64,000 bases of DNA from Raineyella sp044508675 (GCA_044508675.1 JBIQHF010000003.1:124001-188000); one strand, 5' to 3'. Counted from the first letter of the stretch, positions 8,517 through 17,870 are shown. The notes: generated by a model from the letters alone, not told the origin. Numbers and translations are program-made.

Positions 8517-9118
8517 CCGGCTCGCCACCCGTCGCGGGCGCGTTGCAGGGCGACCCCGAACTCCACCAGGCGGGCCACGCCCTCGGCACCATCGGCATCG
8601 GCACTCATCCGCATCACCAGGTCGTCGCCGACGAACTGACCGGTCAGGCCGTGGTCCGCCTCGCAGTTCGGGTCGCCACAGGTCGCCGGCTCCAGGTCGA
8701 TCCGGGAGGCGAACCCCCAGGCGACGGTCAGCAGGGCCTCCGACAGGCCCACCCGCTCGGGTCGGTACTGGGACGGCTCGCTGACGATGCGGCTGACGCT
8801 GACCGAGGTGATGTGGTCCAGCGTGACGACCTCGCTGGTCGACGCGGCCTGCGCACCGATACCGGGACCGGCTTCGGCGTCGTCGGTGTGGTTGATGATC
8901 AGCCGAGTCGGGGTGAGCACCGCCACCGTGACGTGCCGGTGGATCCCGTCGGGGGTGATGGTGGGCTCGTGCTGGACCACGTACGAGACCATTGCCTCGT
9001 CCCCCAGGGAAAGCATCACGCTGTCGAAGACCAGCGCCGGGAAGTACCCGCACGACTCGATCGCCAGCCGTAGGGCGTCGATGCCTGACTTCTGTTCCGG
9101 ACGTATCACATCGGCCAT
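8513..9118 (-). CDS. DUF5998 family protein
   Basis: This 201-residue protein matches the DUF5998 family typically found directly upstream of an alkaline-phosphatase-type protein in actinobacteria. Features are IRPEQKSGIDALRLAIESCG near the N-terminus, a central beta-rich region with TPTRLIINHTDD, and a CGDPNCEADHG segment (about 147-156) with two cysteines and a histidine that could bind metal. The ATG at 9118 was selected; longer in-frame extensions run into the divergent APP1 gene. It is co-transcribed with the following phosphodiesterase gene (4-nt overlap). Function unknown. Confidence 0.8.
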   Translation of the reverse strand: MADVIRPEQKSGIDALRLAIESCGYFPALVFDSVMLSLGDEAMVSYVVQHEPTITPDGIHRHVTVAVLTPTRLIINHTDDAEAGPGIGAQAASTSEVVTLDHITSVSVSRIVSEPSQYRPERVGLSEALLTVAWGFASRIDLEPATCGDPNCEADHGLTGQFVGDDLVMRMSADADGAEGVARLVEFGVALQRARDGWRAG

Positions 9119-9195
9119 CCTCCCACACCCCACAACCGATCCTCCGGTCCTCCGAGGCGGTCGGGACGCTGCTGGGGCCCGAACATCGGGGTGTG

Positions 9196-9201
9196 TAGGG
9201 T
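9196..9201 (+). promoter_or_regulatory. -10 box of leaderless APP1-phosphatase gene
   Basis: TAGGGT ends 7 nt before the ATG at 9209, so the mRNA probably begins at or next to the start codon. Confidence 0.5.
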
Positions 9202-9208
9202 CGGCAGC

Positions 9209-10258
9209 ATGTCGCGACCGTTCTTCGCCGCTCGAATCGAGGAGTCGTTCAACCGCAGGATCGGGCGCCTCCTGCGTCGTCTGGGCTGGAGGGAACGCGT
9301 CGTCGCCTACACCGGATACGGCGACCCGAGCTTCGTGCGGGTGCTGGCCCGGCTGATCCTGGTCCCCGGCCGTTCCGACGGGATCCTCGGCCGCGAGCTG
9401 CTGAAGCGCCGCGGCTGGCGCAACTTCCTGGCCCTGCCCGTGGTCCGCGGCAGCATCCGGGTGCACACCGGCGAGGGCCCGATAGAGGTCCCCACCGACC
9501 GTTCCGGCTACATCGACGTACGCCTGGAGAACAATGGCCTGGAACCGGGCTGGCAGCGACTGTCGTACTCGACGACCACCGGGCGGACCACCGAGGGCCA
9601 GGTCCAGATCATCGGGGAGGACGTGGACTTCGGCATCATCTCCGACATCGACGACACGATCATCACCACGATGCTGCCGCGCCTGCTGATCGCGGCCTGG
9701 AACTCGTTCGTCGTGCACGAGTCCGCACGCCAGGCGGTGCCCGGCATGGCGGAGCTGTACCAGCAGCTGCTCGCCGAGCACCCGGGCGCGCCGCTGGTCT
9801 TCGTCTCCACCGGCGCCTGGAACACCCAGCCGACCCTGAACCGCTTCCTGCACAGCCGCGGCTTCCCGATGGGATCCATGCTGCTGACCGACTGGGGCCC
9901 GACGAACGCCGGCTGGTTCCGGTCCGGGCGCGAGCACAAGGAGCGCGAGGTGCGCCAACTCGCCAGGGACTTCCCGAACATCCGCTGGGTGGTGGTCGGC
10001 GACGACGGGCAGCACGACCCGACCATCTACAGTGAGTTCACCCGGGACGCGCCCGGACGGGTCCGGGTGGTCGCGATCCGGCACCTGACCATCGCCGAGC
10101 AGGTCCTTGCCCACGGTGGTGTGGACACGATGGACGGCCACCAGTTGGACCGGACGCACTCGGTGCCCTGGGTGACCGGTGCCGACGGCTGGGAACTGAA
10201 CGTGAGACTACGGTCGGTGCTGGCCGAGGACGACGCAGGCCGGGCCGACACGCAGTGA
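9209..10258 (+). CDS. App1-family (DUF2183) phosphatase
   Basis: This 349-residue protein has the phosphatidate phosphatase APP1 catalytic domain of the HAD superfamily. The DxDxT signature is SDIDDT with Asp146, Asp148 and Thr150. Further HAD features are the FVSTGAW segment (Ser/Thr motif II), a conserved Lys in GREHKEREV, and VVVGDDGQHD (acidic motif IV). The N-terminal 100 residues form a beta-rich domain seen in this family. The yeast enzyme dephosphorylates phosphatidate; the bacterial substrate is not established. ATG 9209 was preferred to the GTG at 9191 because of the upstream TAGGGT box. Confidence 0.85.
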   Translation: MSRPFFAARIEESFNRRIGRLLRRLGWRERVVAYTGYGDPSFVRVLARLILVPGRSDGILGRELLKRRGWRNFLALPVVRGSIRVHTGEGPIEVPTDRSGYIDVRLENNGLEPGWQRLSYSTTTGRTTEGQVQIIGEDVDFGIISDIDDTIITTMLPRLLIAAWNSFVVHESARQAVPGMAELYQQLLAEHPGAPLVFVSTGAWNTQPTLNRFLHSRGFPMGSMLLTDWGPTNAGWFRSGREHKEREVRQLARDFPNIRWVVVGDDGQHDPTIYSEFTRDAPGRVRVVAIRHLTIAEQVLAHGGVDTMDGHQLDRTHSVPWVTGADGWELNVRLRSVLAEDDAGRADTQ

Positions 10259-10374
10259 GCCCGGGCCCGGACTGTCAGTGGCCGGGAGGATAATCGCCTG
10301 ATCCCGCGCCAGGTACGCGCGGCGGTGCCTGACCGCGCGGCAGCTGGGCGCGGTGCTGAAAGGAAGTGGACACG

Positions 10375-12936
10375 ATGGCCCGTAGGAGGACCCCGGTCGA
10401 CGAGGAGGAGTTCGAGGAGCACGTCATCGACATCGACGTCTCCGACGAGATGCAGTCATCGTTCCTCGAGTACGCCTACTCGGTCATCTATGCGCGGGCG
10501 CTGCCCGATGCCCGCGATGGGCTGAAGCCGGTGCAGCGCCGCATCCTGTACTCGATGAACGAGATGGGCCTGCGTCCCGACCGGGCCCACGTCAAGTGCG
10601 CCCGGGTCGTCGGTGAGGTGATGGGCAAGTACCACCCGCACGGGGACACCGCGATCTACGACGCCATGGTCCGGCAGGGCCAGCCCTGGGCGATCCGGCT
10701 GCCGCTGATCGACTCGCACGGCAACTTCGGCTCGCTGGACGCCGGCCCGGCGGCGATGCGCTACACCGAGGCGCGGATGGCTCCGGCAGCGTTGGCGATG
10801 ACCGAGGGCCTGGACCTCGACACCGTCGACTTCCGCCCGAACTACGACGGCCACGAGACCGAGCCGGCGGTGATGCCCGCCTCCTTCCCCAACCTGCTGG
10901 TCAACGGCTCGACCGGCATCGCGGTCGGCATGGCGACGAACATTCCACCGCACAACCTGATCGAGGTCGTGCAGGCCCTGCGCCACCTGCTGGCCCATCC
11001 CGACGCCGACCTGGACGCGATCATGCGGTTCATCCCCGGCCCGGACTTCCCTTCCGGCGGCACGATCGTCGGACTGGAGGGGATCCGCGACGCGTACGAG
11101 ACCGGCCGCGGCAGCCTGAAGATCCGGGCCCGAGCCCGGATCGAGCAGGTCTCCGCGCGCAAGCGCGGCATCGTGTTCACCGAGCTGCCCTACCTGGTCG
11201 GCCCGGAGCGGATCATGGAGCAGATCAAGACACTGGTGCAGTCCAAGAAGCTGCAGGGCATCTCGGACATCAAGGACCTGTCCGACCTCGAGCACCCGAC
11301 CCGGCTGGTGATCGAGGTCAAGAACGGGATCAATCCCGAGGCACTGCTGGAGCAGCTGTACAAGAAGACCAAGCTGGAGGACTCCTTCGGCATCAACACC
11401 GTCGCCCTGGTCGATGGGCAGCCCCGTACGCTCAGCTTGATCGAGGCCCTGCAGGTCTACCTCGACCACCGGCTGGAGGTGACCCTACGGCGGGCGCTCT
11501 ACCAGCGCGCCAAGGCCGAGGAACGGCTGCATCTGGTCGCGGGCCTGCTGGTCGCCATCGTCGACATCGACGACGTGATCGCGATCATTCGCCAGGCCGA
11601 CGACGCCGCAGCCGCCCGGGCACGCCTGGTCGAGGCGTTCGAGCTGACCGAGATCCAGGCCAACTACATCCTCGACATGCAGCTGCGCCGGCTGACGAAG
11701 TTCTCCCGGATCGAGCTGGAGGGCGAGCAGGACGAGCTGTCCGGGCGGATCGCCGACCTGACCGAGCTGATCGAGTCCGATGACCGGCTGCGCAAGCAGG
11801 TCGGCAACGACCTGAAGGACGTGGCCAAGGCGTACGGGGATGCCCGGCGCACGGTGCTGCTGTCGTCGGCCGGCGCGATCTCCGCCGCCGCGTCGACGCC
11901 GCTCGAGGTGGCCGACGACCCGTGCTGGGTGGTGGGCTCGGCTACCGGCCGACTGGCCCGCACCACCGACGCCACTCCCCTGCCGGCCGACGGCCCGCGC
12001 ACGGACCATGACGTGATCAGCGCCATCGTCCGCACCTCCGCACGCTCCGAGGTCGGAGTGATCACCTCCACCGGCCGACTGCTGAAGCTACCGGCGCTGG
12101 ACCTGCCGACCCTGCCCTCCACGGCATCCGCGCCGAACCTGCAGGGCGGGTCCCCGCTGGCTGAGCTGCTGCCCCTGGGGCCCGGCGAGGAGCTCCGGGC
12201 GCTGGTGCCGCTACGGACGGACTCCCCCGGCCTGGCGATCGGCACCCGCCGCGGCGTGGTCAAGGTCGTCCGCCCCGAGATCCTCGGCCGGGCCGATTGG
12301 GAGGTGATCCGGCTGGACCCGGGTGACGAGGTCGCCGGGGCCGTCTGGCTCGACGGCGCCGAGGACGCCTCGCTGTGCTTCATCACCTCCGATGCCCGGC
12401 TGCTGCACTTCCCGGTCGGTGCCGTCCGGGCCCAGGGCCGCACCGGCGGTGGCGTCGCCGGCATCAAGGGCACCGAGGCCGACCGGGTGATCTGGTTCGG
12501 CGTGGTTCCCGCCCACGGTGCGGTGGTCGTCACTGTCGCCTCCACCAGCACCGACCCGGACGGTGCGCCCAGCACGGTCAAGGTCGCCCCCTTCGAGGAG
12601 TTCCCGGCCAAGGGCCGCGCCACCCAGGGCGTGCGGTGCCACCGGTTCCTGAGCGGAGAGGTCGCGCTGGTCCGCGCCTGGGCCGGTCCGGCACCGGCGA
12701 TCGCCTGCACCGCCTCCGGCAGCCCGGTCGACCTGCCCCCCGCCACCGGGAAGCGGGACGGATCCGGGGTCCCGGTGACCAAGCCGCTCCTGGCGATCGG
12801 CACCCGCACGTTCTCCCTGTCGGCCGGGGCGGCCGGGTCCGACGGACCGGTCCCCGCGGCCGAGGATGCCGGCTCCGCGACGGCCGAGCAGCAAGGAAAA
12901 ACGATGCAGGAACCGCTGCTGGAACCGGAGGCATGA
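10375..12936 (+). CDS. parC: DNA topoisomerase IV-like subunit A (ParC/GyrA family)
   Basis: This is the breakage-rejoining subunit of a type IIA topoisomerase, 853 residues. Visible are YAYSVIYARALPDARDG, the quinolone-resistance region around YHPHGDTAIYDAMVR, the catalytic tyrosine in AAMRYTEARM, the tower and coiled-coil region (about 350-490), and a C-terminal beta-pinwheel with a degenerate gyrA-box-like QGRTGGG. The diverged box and the pairing with the parE-type subunit 5 kb away argue for the second topoisomerase of actinobacteria rather than gyrase; gyrAB usually sits near dnaA. The ATG at 10375 is placed about 9 nt after AAAGGAAG; an in-frame GTG at 10366 is too close to it. Confidence 0.88.
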   Translation: MARRRTPVDEEEFEEHVIDIDVSDEMQSSFLEYAYSVIYARALPDARDGLKPVQRRILYSMNEMGLRPDRAHVKCARVVGEVMGKYHPHGDTAIYDAMVRQGQPWAIRLPLIDSHGNFGSLDAGPAAMRYTEARMAPAALAMTEGLDLDTVDFRPNYDGHETEPAVMPASFPNLLVNGSTGIAVGMATNIPPHNLIEVVQALRHLLAHPDADLDAIMRFIPGPDFPSGGTIVGLEGIRDAYETGRGSLKIRARARIEQVSARKRGIVFTELPYLVGPERIMEQIKTLVQSKKLQGISDIKDLSDLEHPTRLVIEVKNGINPEALLEQLYKKTKLEDSFGINTVALVDGQPRTLSLIEALQVYLDHRLEVTLRRALYQRAKAEERLHLVAGLLVAIVDIDDVIAIIRQADDAAAARARLVEAFELTEIQANYILDMQLRRLTKFSRIELEGEQDELSGRIADLTELIESDDRLRKQVGNDLKDVAKAYGDARRTVLLSSAGAISAAASTPLEVADDPCWVVGSATGRLARTTDATPLPADGPRTDHDVISAIVRTSARSEVGVITSTGRLLKLPALDLPTLPSTASAPNLQGGSPLAELLPLGPGEELRALVPLRTDSPGLAIGTRRGVVKVVRPEILGRADWEVIRLDPGDEVAGAVWLDGAEDASLCFITSDARLLHFPVGAVRAQGRTGGGVAGIKGTEADRVIWFGVVPAHGAVVVTVASTSTDPDGAPSTVKVAPFEEFPAKGRATQGVRCHRFLSGEVALVRAWAGPAPAIACTASGSPVDLPPATGKRDGSGVPVTKPLLAIGTRTFSLSAGAAGSDGPVPAAEDAGSATAEQQGKTMQEPLLEPEA

Positions 12937-12953
12937 GCGGCGGGCAGAGGTTG

Positions 12954-12959
12954 TACTCT
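12954..12959 (+). promoter_or_regulatory. -10 box of leaderless carbonic anhydrase gene
   Basis: TACTCT ends 6 nt before the ATG at 12966, in the 29-nt gap after parC. Confidence 0.5.
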
Positions 12960-12965
12960 CAGCGC

Positions 12966-13466
12966 ATGCACCAGGACTTCTCCGACCTACTCGCGAGCAA
13001 CGAGCAGTACGCCGCGTCGTTCACCGACAGTGGCTTCGACGGCATCGCCAGGGCCGGAGTGCTCATCGTCACCTGCATGGACTCCCGGATCAAGCCGCTG
13101 CAGATGATCGGGCTGGACCTGGGGGACGCCAAGATCCTGCGTACGCCCGGCGGTCGGATCACCCCCGATGCACTCATCGGCTGCATCCTCGGGGTGCATC
13201 TGCTCAACGTCGACCGCATCATGGTGATCCCGCACACCCGGTGCGCCGTCGGCTCGGGCGACGACAAGTCCATCGCCGACAAGGTGATGGCCGCCGACGG
13301 CACCGACATCTCCGGCATGGTCCTGGGCACCACCCCGGACCAGGAGGCCGGCCTGCGCTACGACGTCGAGCTGCTGCGCACCCACCCGCTGCTGGCCGGC
13401 CAGGACGTGCTCGTCGGCGGCTTCATGTACGACGTCGACACCGGCCGGCTGGACCAGCACCGCTGA
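12966..13466 (+). CDS. Beta-class carbonic anhydrase
   Basis: The enzyme interconverts CO2 and bicarbonate and is cytoplasmic. The 166-residue protein has the beta-class zinc site: Cys37 in TCMDSR (with the Asp39/Arg41 dyad), His90 and Cys93 in PHTRC. The short length matches the small single-domain enzymes of mycobacteria (Rv1284 type). A TACTCT box 6 nt before ATG 12966 fixes the start; a longer upstream reading lies inside parC in another frame. It probably has its own promoter despite lying close behind parC. Confidence 0.9.
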   Translation: MHQDFSDLLASNEQYAASFTDSGFDGIARAGVLIVTCMDSRIKPLQMIGLDLGDAKILRTPGGRITPDALIGCILGVHLLNVDRIMVIPHTRCAVGSGDDKSIADKVMAADGTDISGMVLGTTPDQEAGLRYDVELLRTHPLLAGQDVLVGGFMYDVDTGRLDQHR

Positions 13467-13504
13467 GGTCATCGGCCCGGGCCGGCGCCCCTGCTCCTCC
13501 CCCG

Positions 13505-13534
13505 TTCGGCGGAGAGTCCTCCGTCCTGAGGCGG
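13505..13534. promoter_or_regulatory. Inverted repeats upstream of the two-component genes
   Basis: CGGAG-AGTC-CTCCG and an overlapping TCCGTC-CTGA-GGCGGA lie about 25-50 nt upstream of the kinase -10 box. A related GGCGGA...TCCGTC arrangement occurs upstream of the ABC exporter genes (15572-15592). They could be binding sites of the adjacent response regulator. This is inference only. Confidence 0.3.
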
Positions 13535-13557
13535 AGCCGGACGGCGGGCCGGATCAC

Positions 13558-13563
13558 TAGGGT
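13558..13563 (+). promoter_or_regulatory. -10 box of leaderless sensor kinase gene
   Basis: TAGGGT ends 7 nt before ATG 13571. Confidence 0.5.
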
Positions 13564-13570
13564 GGTGCCC

Positions 13571-14914
13571 ATGGCTCCCGGGCAATGGATCGCGACCTGG
13601 TTCGGGGTGGACGACGAGTACGTCCGCCCCGGCCAGGGTCCCGAACGGGTCGACTGGGTCGCGGTGGGGGTGCTGCTGGCCCTCACCATCGTGAACCGCG
13701 AGTTGAACCGCCCCCTGGGCGTCCTGCCCGTCGGGGAACCGATCTGGATCGAGTACCTGGTCATCGTCACCGGGGCCGTTCCACTGCTGTGGCGCCGCCG
13801 GTACCCGCTGCCGGTCGTCGGGTACTCCTTCCTCCACTTCTTCGTCGCCACCCAAGGGGTCCCCGAGGTGGGGCTGCTGCTCGGCTACCAGGCGCTGTGC
13901 TTCTTCGCGATCTACTCCGCCGCCGCCTGGGCGCGGGATCGTCGCCTCGGACTGCTCGTGCTGGGGGCGATCACCCTGGCACTGTTCGGCTGGCTGGCCT
14001 GGGACACCGCGATGGGCAGCGGCTTCGATGCGCTGCGCAGCGCCGTGGCGGACGGCCCGGACACGGAGCCCGGCCTGCTGCCACCGATCACCTCCGCGGT
14101 GCTGCTCAGCTACTTGGTGAACGCGATCTACCTGTTCGGCGCGATCGTCCTGGGCCGCACGGCCTGGTGGCAAGCCCGTAACAGCGCCCTGCTGCGGCGC
14201 CAGGCGGGCACCATCGCCGAGCAGTCCGCCGAGCTCCAGCACCGGGCCGTGGTGGCCGAACGCCTGCGGATCGCCCGGGAGCTGCACGACGTGGTGGCCC
14301 ACCACGTCTCGGTGATGGGGATCCAGGCCGGTGCCGCCCGGATGCTGCTCGACAGTGATCCGGACCGGGCCCGCGAGTCCCTGCACGTGATCGAGGAGGC
14401 CTCCCGCACCGCCGTCGCCGAGATGCGCAGCCTGTTGGGCGCCCTGCGCGGCGCGACCGGTGACAGCGAGGACGACTCGCGCCTTCCGGAGCCCACCCTG
14501 GCCGAGCTGCCGGCCCTGCTGGAGGAGTTCACCGCCAACGGCCTGGCGGTCGACTTCACCGACACCGCCGGGCAGGAGGTGTTGCAGGAGGTCCCGTTGC
14601 CGCTCCAACTGTCCCTCTACCGGATCATCGCCGAGGCGCTGACCAACGTACGGCGCCACTCCACCGCCGACCGGGCACGGGTGGTGCTACGGGTCTCCTC
14701 GCCCCCGGGGGCCTGGGTCGAGGTGGAGATCGTCGACGACGGGCGGCCGCTACCCGCCACCTCGGGCAGCGGGCTGGGACAGCTCGGCATCCGCGAGCGG
14801 ATCGCCTCCCACGGCGGACAGGCCGAGATCGGCCCCCGACCCTCCGGCGGCTACCGGGTCCGTGCCCGGCTGCCCCTGTGCCGTCGCCAGCCGGTCGAGA
14901 TGCGCCATGACTGA
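13571..14914 (+). CDS. NarL-type sensor histidine kinase
   Basis: This 447-residue membrane kinase of a two-component system senses an unknown signal and phosphorylates the adjacent LuxR-type regulator. The N-terminal half has about six hydrophobic helices (roughly residues 29-41, 62-73, 82-94, 101-120, 126-144 and 174-195). A coiled-coil-like stretch and the HisKA_3 dimerisation helix follow, with phosphate-accepting His239 in ARELHDVVAHH. The HATPase domain shows EALTNVRRHS (N box) and GSGLGQLGIRERI (G box). It overlaps the regulator gene by 8 nt. An ABC exporter lies just downstream, a layout common for antibiotic or cell-envelope stress systems. Confidence 0.92.
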   Translation: MAPGQWIATWFGVDDEYVRPGQGPERVDWVAVGVLLALTIVNRELNRPLGVLPVGEPIWIEYLVIVTGAVPLLWRRRYPLPVVGYSFLHFFVATQGVPEVGLLLGYQALCFFAIYSAAAWARDRRLGLLVLGAITLALFGWLAWDTAMGSGFDALRSAVADGPDTEPGLLPPITSAVLLSYLVNAIYLFGAIVLGRTAWWQARNSALLRRQAGTIAEQSAELQHRAVVAERLRIARELHDVVAHHVSVMGIQAGAARMLLDSDPDRARESLHVIEEASRTAVAEMRSLLGALRGATGDSEDDSRLPEPTLAELPALLEEFTANGLAVDFTDTAGQEVLQEVPLPLQLSLYRIIAEALTNVRRHSTADRARVVLRVSSPPGAWVEVEIVDDGRPLPATSGSGLGQLGIRERIASHGGQAEIGPRPSGGYRVRARLPLCRRQPVEMRHD

Positions 14915-15560
14915 TCCGATCCGGGTGCTGCTCGTCGACGACCAGCAACTGGTCCGCGCCGGCTTCGGGATGATCCTGTCGGTGCAGGAGGACTTCGAGG
15001 TGGTCGGCGAGGCCGCCAACGGTGAGGAGGCCGTCGCGGCGGTGGCCGAACTGCAGCCCGACGTGGTGCTGATGGACGTCCAGATGCCGGTGCTGGACGG
15101 GATCGCCGCGACCGCGCGGATCGCCGACCGGACGCGCGTGGTGATCCTGACGACATTCGACCGCGACGACTACCTGTTCGATGCCCTGCGGGCCGGGGCG
15201 ACCGGCTTCCTGCTGAAGAACTCTGGGCCGGAGATGATGTCCGAGGCAATCCGGGTGGCCGCTCGGGGACATGCCCTGCTGGCACCGGAGGTGACCACGC
15301 GGGTGATCGCGCAGGTCACCCGGCAGAACTCCTCTGGCGCCGGTGGGTCGCAGGAGCGGCCGCGGAGCGACCTCACCGAGCGCGAGACCGAGGTGCTGGT
15401 CCAGCTCGCCCGCGGCCTGTCCAACGCCGAGATCGCCGCCGAGCTGTACGTGGGCGAGGCGACGGTGAAGACCCACGTGTCGAACGTGCTGGCCAAGCTG
15501 GGGCTGCGGGACCGCGTCCAGGCGGTTGCCTGGGCCTACCGCCACCACATGGTGGACTGA
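14907..15560 (+). CDS. NarL/LuxR-family response regulator
   Basis: This 217-residue DNA-binding response regulator is the partner of the kinase it overlaps (ATGACTGA overlap). The receiver domain has acidic Asp11-Asp12, phospho-acceptor Asp57 in VLMDVQMP, and the switch residues TTFDRDDY. The C-terminal LuxR helix-turn-helix reads LTERETEVLVQLARGLSNAE through GEATVKTHVSNVLAKLGLRD. It probably regulates the ABC exporter that follows, judged by proximity and the repeats noted near 15572. Confidence 0.93.
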   Translation: MTDPIRVLLVDDQQLVRAGFGMILSVQEDFEVVGEAANGEEAVAAVAELQPDVVLMDVQMPVLDGIAATARIADRTRVVILTTFDRDDYLFDALRAGATGFLLKNSGPEMMSEAIRVAARGHALLAPEVTTRVIAQVTRQNSSGAGGSQERPRSDLTERETEVLVQLARGLSNAEIAAELYVGEATVKTHVSNVLAKLGLRDRVQAVAWAYRHHMVD

Positions 15561-15610
15561 CCTCCCCCGACCGGCGGAGGACTGATTTCCGTCGTCCGGG
15601 CGATGTGTCC

Positions 15611-15645
15611 CACCGGTGCCGGCTGAAAGGCTGGAGGCACCGGTG
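15611..15645 (+). other. Intercistronic hairpin between response regulator and ABC exporter
   Basis: Perfect 10-bp inverted repeat CACCGGTGCC / GGCACCGGTG (15611-15620 and 15636-15645) with a 15-nt loop. It lies in the 127-nt gap before the ABC ATPase gene. It could act as a partial terminator or be part of the exporter mRNA leader. Confidence 0.4.
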
Positions 15646-15687
15646 AACCAGAACCGCTGGAGAGCCGGCACTGGAGAAGGAGCACTG

Positions 15688-16569
15688 ATGCTGGAGGTAG
15701 CCCACCTCACCCGGACCTTCAGGCAGCTCACGGCCGTCGATGACGTGTCGTTCCGGGTGCCGCCCGGCAGGATGATCGGGTTCGTCGGCGCGAACGGCGC
15801 CGGGAAGACCACCACGATGCGGATGATCATGGGGCTGCTGGCCCCCGACTCCGGCCGGGTCACCTGGCAGGGACGTACGATCACCCGCGCCGACCGCGCC
15901 CGCTTCGGCTACATGCCCGAGGAGCGGGGTCTCTACCCGAAGCAGCCGATCATCGACCAACTCGTCTACCTGGCCCGGTTGAAGGGGATGGCCGCGCAGT
16001 CGGCCCGGGCCGAGGCCGCCGCCCTGATGCAGCGCTTCGGTCTGGGCGACCGGCTGAAGGACAAGCTGGAGACGCTCAGCCTGGGCAACCAGCAGCGGGT
16101 CCAGATCGCCGCCGCGATGATGGCCGCCCCGATCGGGATGGTCCTGGACGAGCCGTTCAGTGGGCTCGACCCGAAGGCTGTCGACCAGATGGCCACGCTG
16201 CTGGCCGAGCGCGCCGCCTCCGGGGTCCCGGTGCTGTTCAGCAGCCACCAGCTCGACCTGATCGACCGGCTCTGCGACGGCATGGTCATCCTGCACGAGG
16301 GCCGGGTCGTGGCCTCGGGCACCAAGGACGACCTGGAGTCCCGGGGCCGGATCCGCCACCGCCTGGTGCTCGACTGCGATGCCGGATGGCTGCGCGACAC
16401 CCCCGGGGTGCGGGTCGAGGACGTCGACGGCAACACCGCCCTGTTCGAGCTGCTCGTCCCCGGCAGCGAGTCCGACCTGTTGGCCGAGGCCCTGCGTCGC
16501 GGAGGCATCCGTGAGTTCGCGGTGGTCCGCCCCAGCCTGTCCGAGATCTACCGGGAGGTCGCCGCATGA
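15688..16569 (+). CDS. ABC exporter ATP-binding protein (NatA/DrrA-like)
   Basis: This 293-residue ATPase powers the permease encoded next. Walker A is GANGAGKTT (about residues 35-43), the signature is the divergent LSLGNQQR in place of LSGGQ, Walker B is GMVLDEPFSG, and the H-loop is SSHQLD. The C-terminal extension of about 80 residues is typical of DrrA/NatA subunits. ATG 15688 follows a GAGAAGGAG ribosome site. Its ATGA overlap with the permease indicates coupled translation. Given the kinase-regulator pair upstream, drug or lantibiotic-type export is plausible but unproven. Confidence 0.9.
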   Translation: MLEVAHLTRTFRQLTAVDDVSFRVPPGRMIGFVGANGAGKTTTMRMIMGLLAPDSGRVTWQGRTITRADRARFGYMPEERGLYPKQPIIDQLVYLARLKGMAAQSARAEAAALMQRFGLGDRLKDKLETLSLGNQQRVQIAAAMMAAPIGMVLDEPFSGLDPKAVDQMATLLAERAASGVPVLFSSHQLDLIDRLCDGMVILHEGRVVASGTKDDLESRGRIRHRLVLDCDAGWLRDTPGVRVEDVDGNTALFELLVPGSESDLLAEALRRGGIREFAVVRPSLSEIYREVAA

Positions 16570-17822
16570 GCGCCACCCCTACTGTCGCGGAGCACCGTCC
16601 CCCCTCACCCAACCGACCTGGACACACCATGACCGAGACCCTGGCCCCCGAGCCTTCCCAGCCCGCCTGGCTGACCGTCGCCACCCGCGAGATCATGGTC
16701 AAGCTCACCGACCGGACCTTCCTGATCAGCACCATCAGCACCCTGGTGCTGATCGCTGTCGGTGTGGTCGCCGGCTACTTCCTCGGGGCCCGACCGCAGG
16801 TGGTCACGGTCGCCGTGGTGGACCAGTCCGTTGTCCCCACGATCGACCTGGTCACCCAGGCCGCGCAGGCCGACGACGAGGCCTTCAGCACCGAGGTGGT
16901 CACCGCCCCCGACCGGGCAGCGGCGCTGCAGCAGCTGCGCGACGGCGAGGCCGACGTCCTGGTCGAGCAGCCGGGGGGCCGCTGGTCCCTCACCTACCAG
17001 ATGAGCCCCGATCCCCAGTTCGATGCCTACTTCACCCAGGTCGTGACCCAGCAGACCATCGCCGGGCTGGCCAGCAGCGCCGGGGTCAGCCAGCAGGAGG
17101 TCGACGACCGGCTGGCCGTCGACACCCATACCCTGGAGGTCGACGAACAGCGCGCCCAAACCGCCCTGGTCGCCGGCTTCGCCTTCGCCGTGCTGTTCAT
17201 GATGTCCTCCATGCTGTACGGCATGCAGATCGCCACCTCGGTGATCGAGGAGAAGCAGTCCAGGATCGTGGAGATCCTGGTCTCGGTGATCCCGGTCCGC
17301 GCCCTGCTGGCCGGAAAGGTGCTCGGCAACACGGCGATCGCCTTCGGCCAGATGGTCCTGCTGCTCGGCGTGGCGCTGTTCGGGGTCAGTCTCACCCCGC
17401 TCAGCTCCTACCTGCCGAGCTTCTCCAGCGCGATCGGCTGGTTCCTGCTGTTCTTCCTCGTCGGCTTCCTGGCCCTGGCCTGCGTCTGGGCCGCGGCAGG
17501 CGCCCTGGGCACCCGGACCGAGGACCTCAACCACACCAGCCAGCCGCTGATCTGGATCCTGATGCTGGTCTACATCGCCGGCTTCACCGCCACCGGCGTG
17601 GCCCGCGAGATCCTCAGCTTCGTCCCGATCGCCTCCAGCGTGCTGATGCCGGTACGGCTGGTCGAGGGCACCGCCAGCTGGTGGGAGCCGCTGGTGGCGC
17701 TGGTGATCAGCCTGCTGTTCTCGGTCGGCACGGTGCTGGCCGGCGAACGGATCTACCGCAACGCCCTGCTGCAGACCCAGGGGCGGCTCAGCTACCGGCA
17801 GGCCTTCGCCCTGAAGGACTGA
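16566..17822 (+). CDS. ABC-2 type exporter permease (NatB-like)
   Basis: This 418-residue membrane subunit of the exporter has one N-terminal helix (about residues 50-73), a large extracytoplasmic domain (about 75-195), then five to six helices (from about 200, 250, 280, 320 and 380). This is the NatB/ABC2_membrane_3 layout. An EEKQSRIVEILVSV segment typical of the family connects the first helices of the cluster. The ATG at 16566 overlaps the ATPase stop (ATGA). A second in-frame ATG at 16629 would give a 397-residue product lacking an unstructured leader. Confidence 0.88.
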   Translation: MSATPTVAEHRPPSPNRPGHTMTETLAPEPSQPAWLTVATREIMVKLTDRTFLISTISTLVLIAVGVVAGYFLGARPQVVTVAVVDQSVVPTIDLVTQAAQADDEAFSTEVVTAPDRAAALQQLRDGEADVLVEQPGGRWSLTYQMSPDPQFDAYFTQVVTQQTIAGLASSAGVSQQEVDDRLAVDTHTLEVDEQRAQTALVAGFAFAVLFMMSSMLYGMQIATSVIEEKQSRIVEILVSVIPVRALLAGKVLGNTAIAFGQMVLLLGVALFGVSLTPLSSYLPSFSSAIGWFLLFFLVGFLALACVWAAAGALGTRTEDLNHTSQPLIWILMLVYIAGFTATGVAREILSFVPIASSVLMPVRLVEGTASWWEPLVALVISLLFSVGTVLAGERIYRNALLQTQGRLSYRQAFALKD

Positions 17823-17870
17823 CCCACCACGCTGCGGTCCGGCTCCGGCATCCGATCACCCGCAGGGCCC

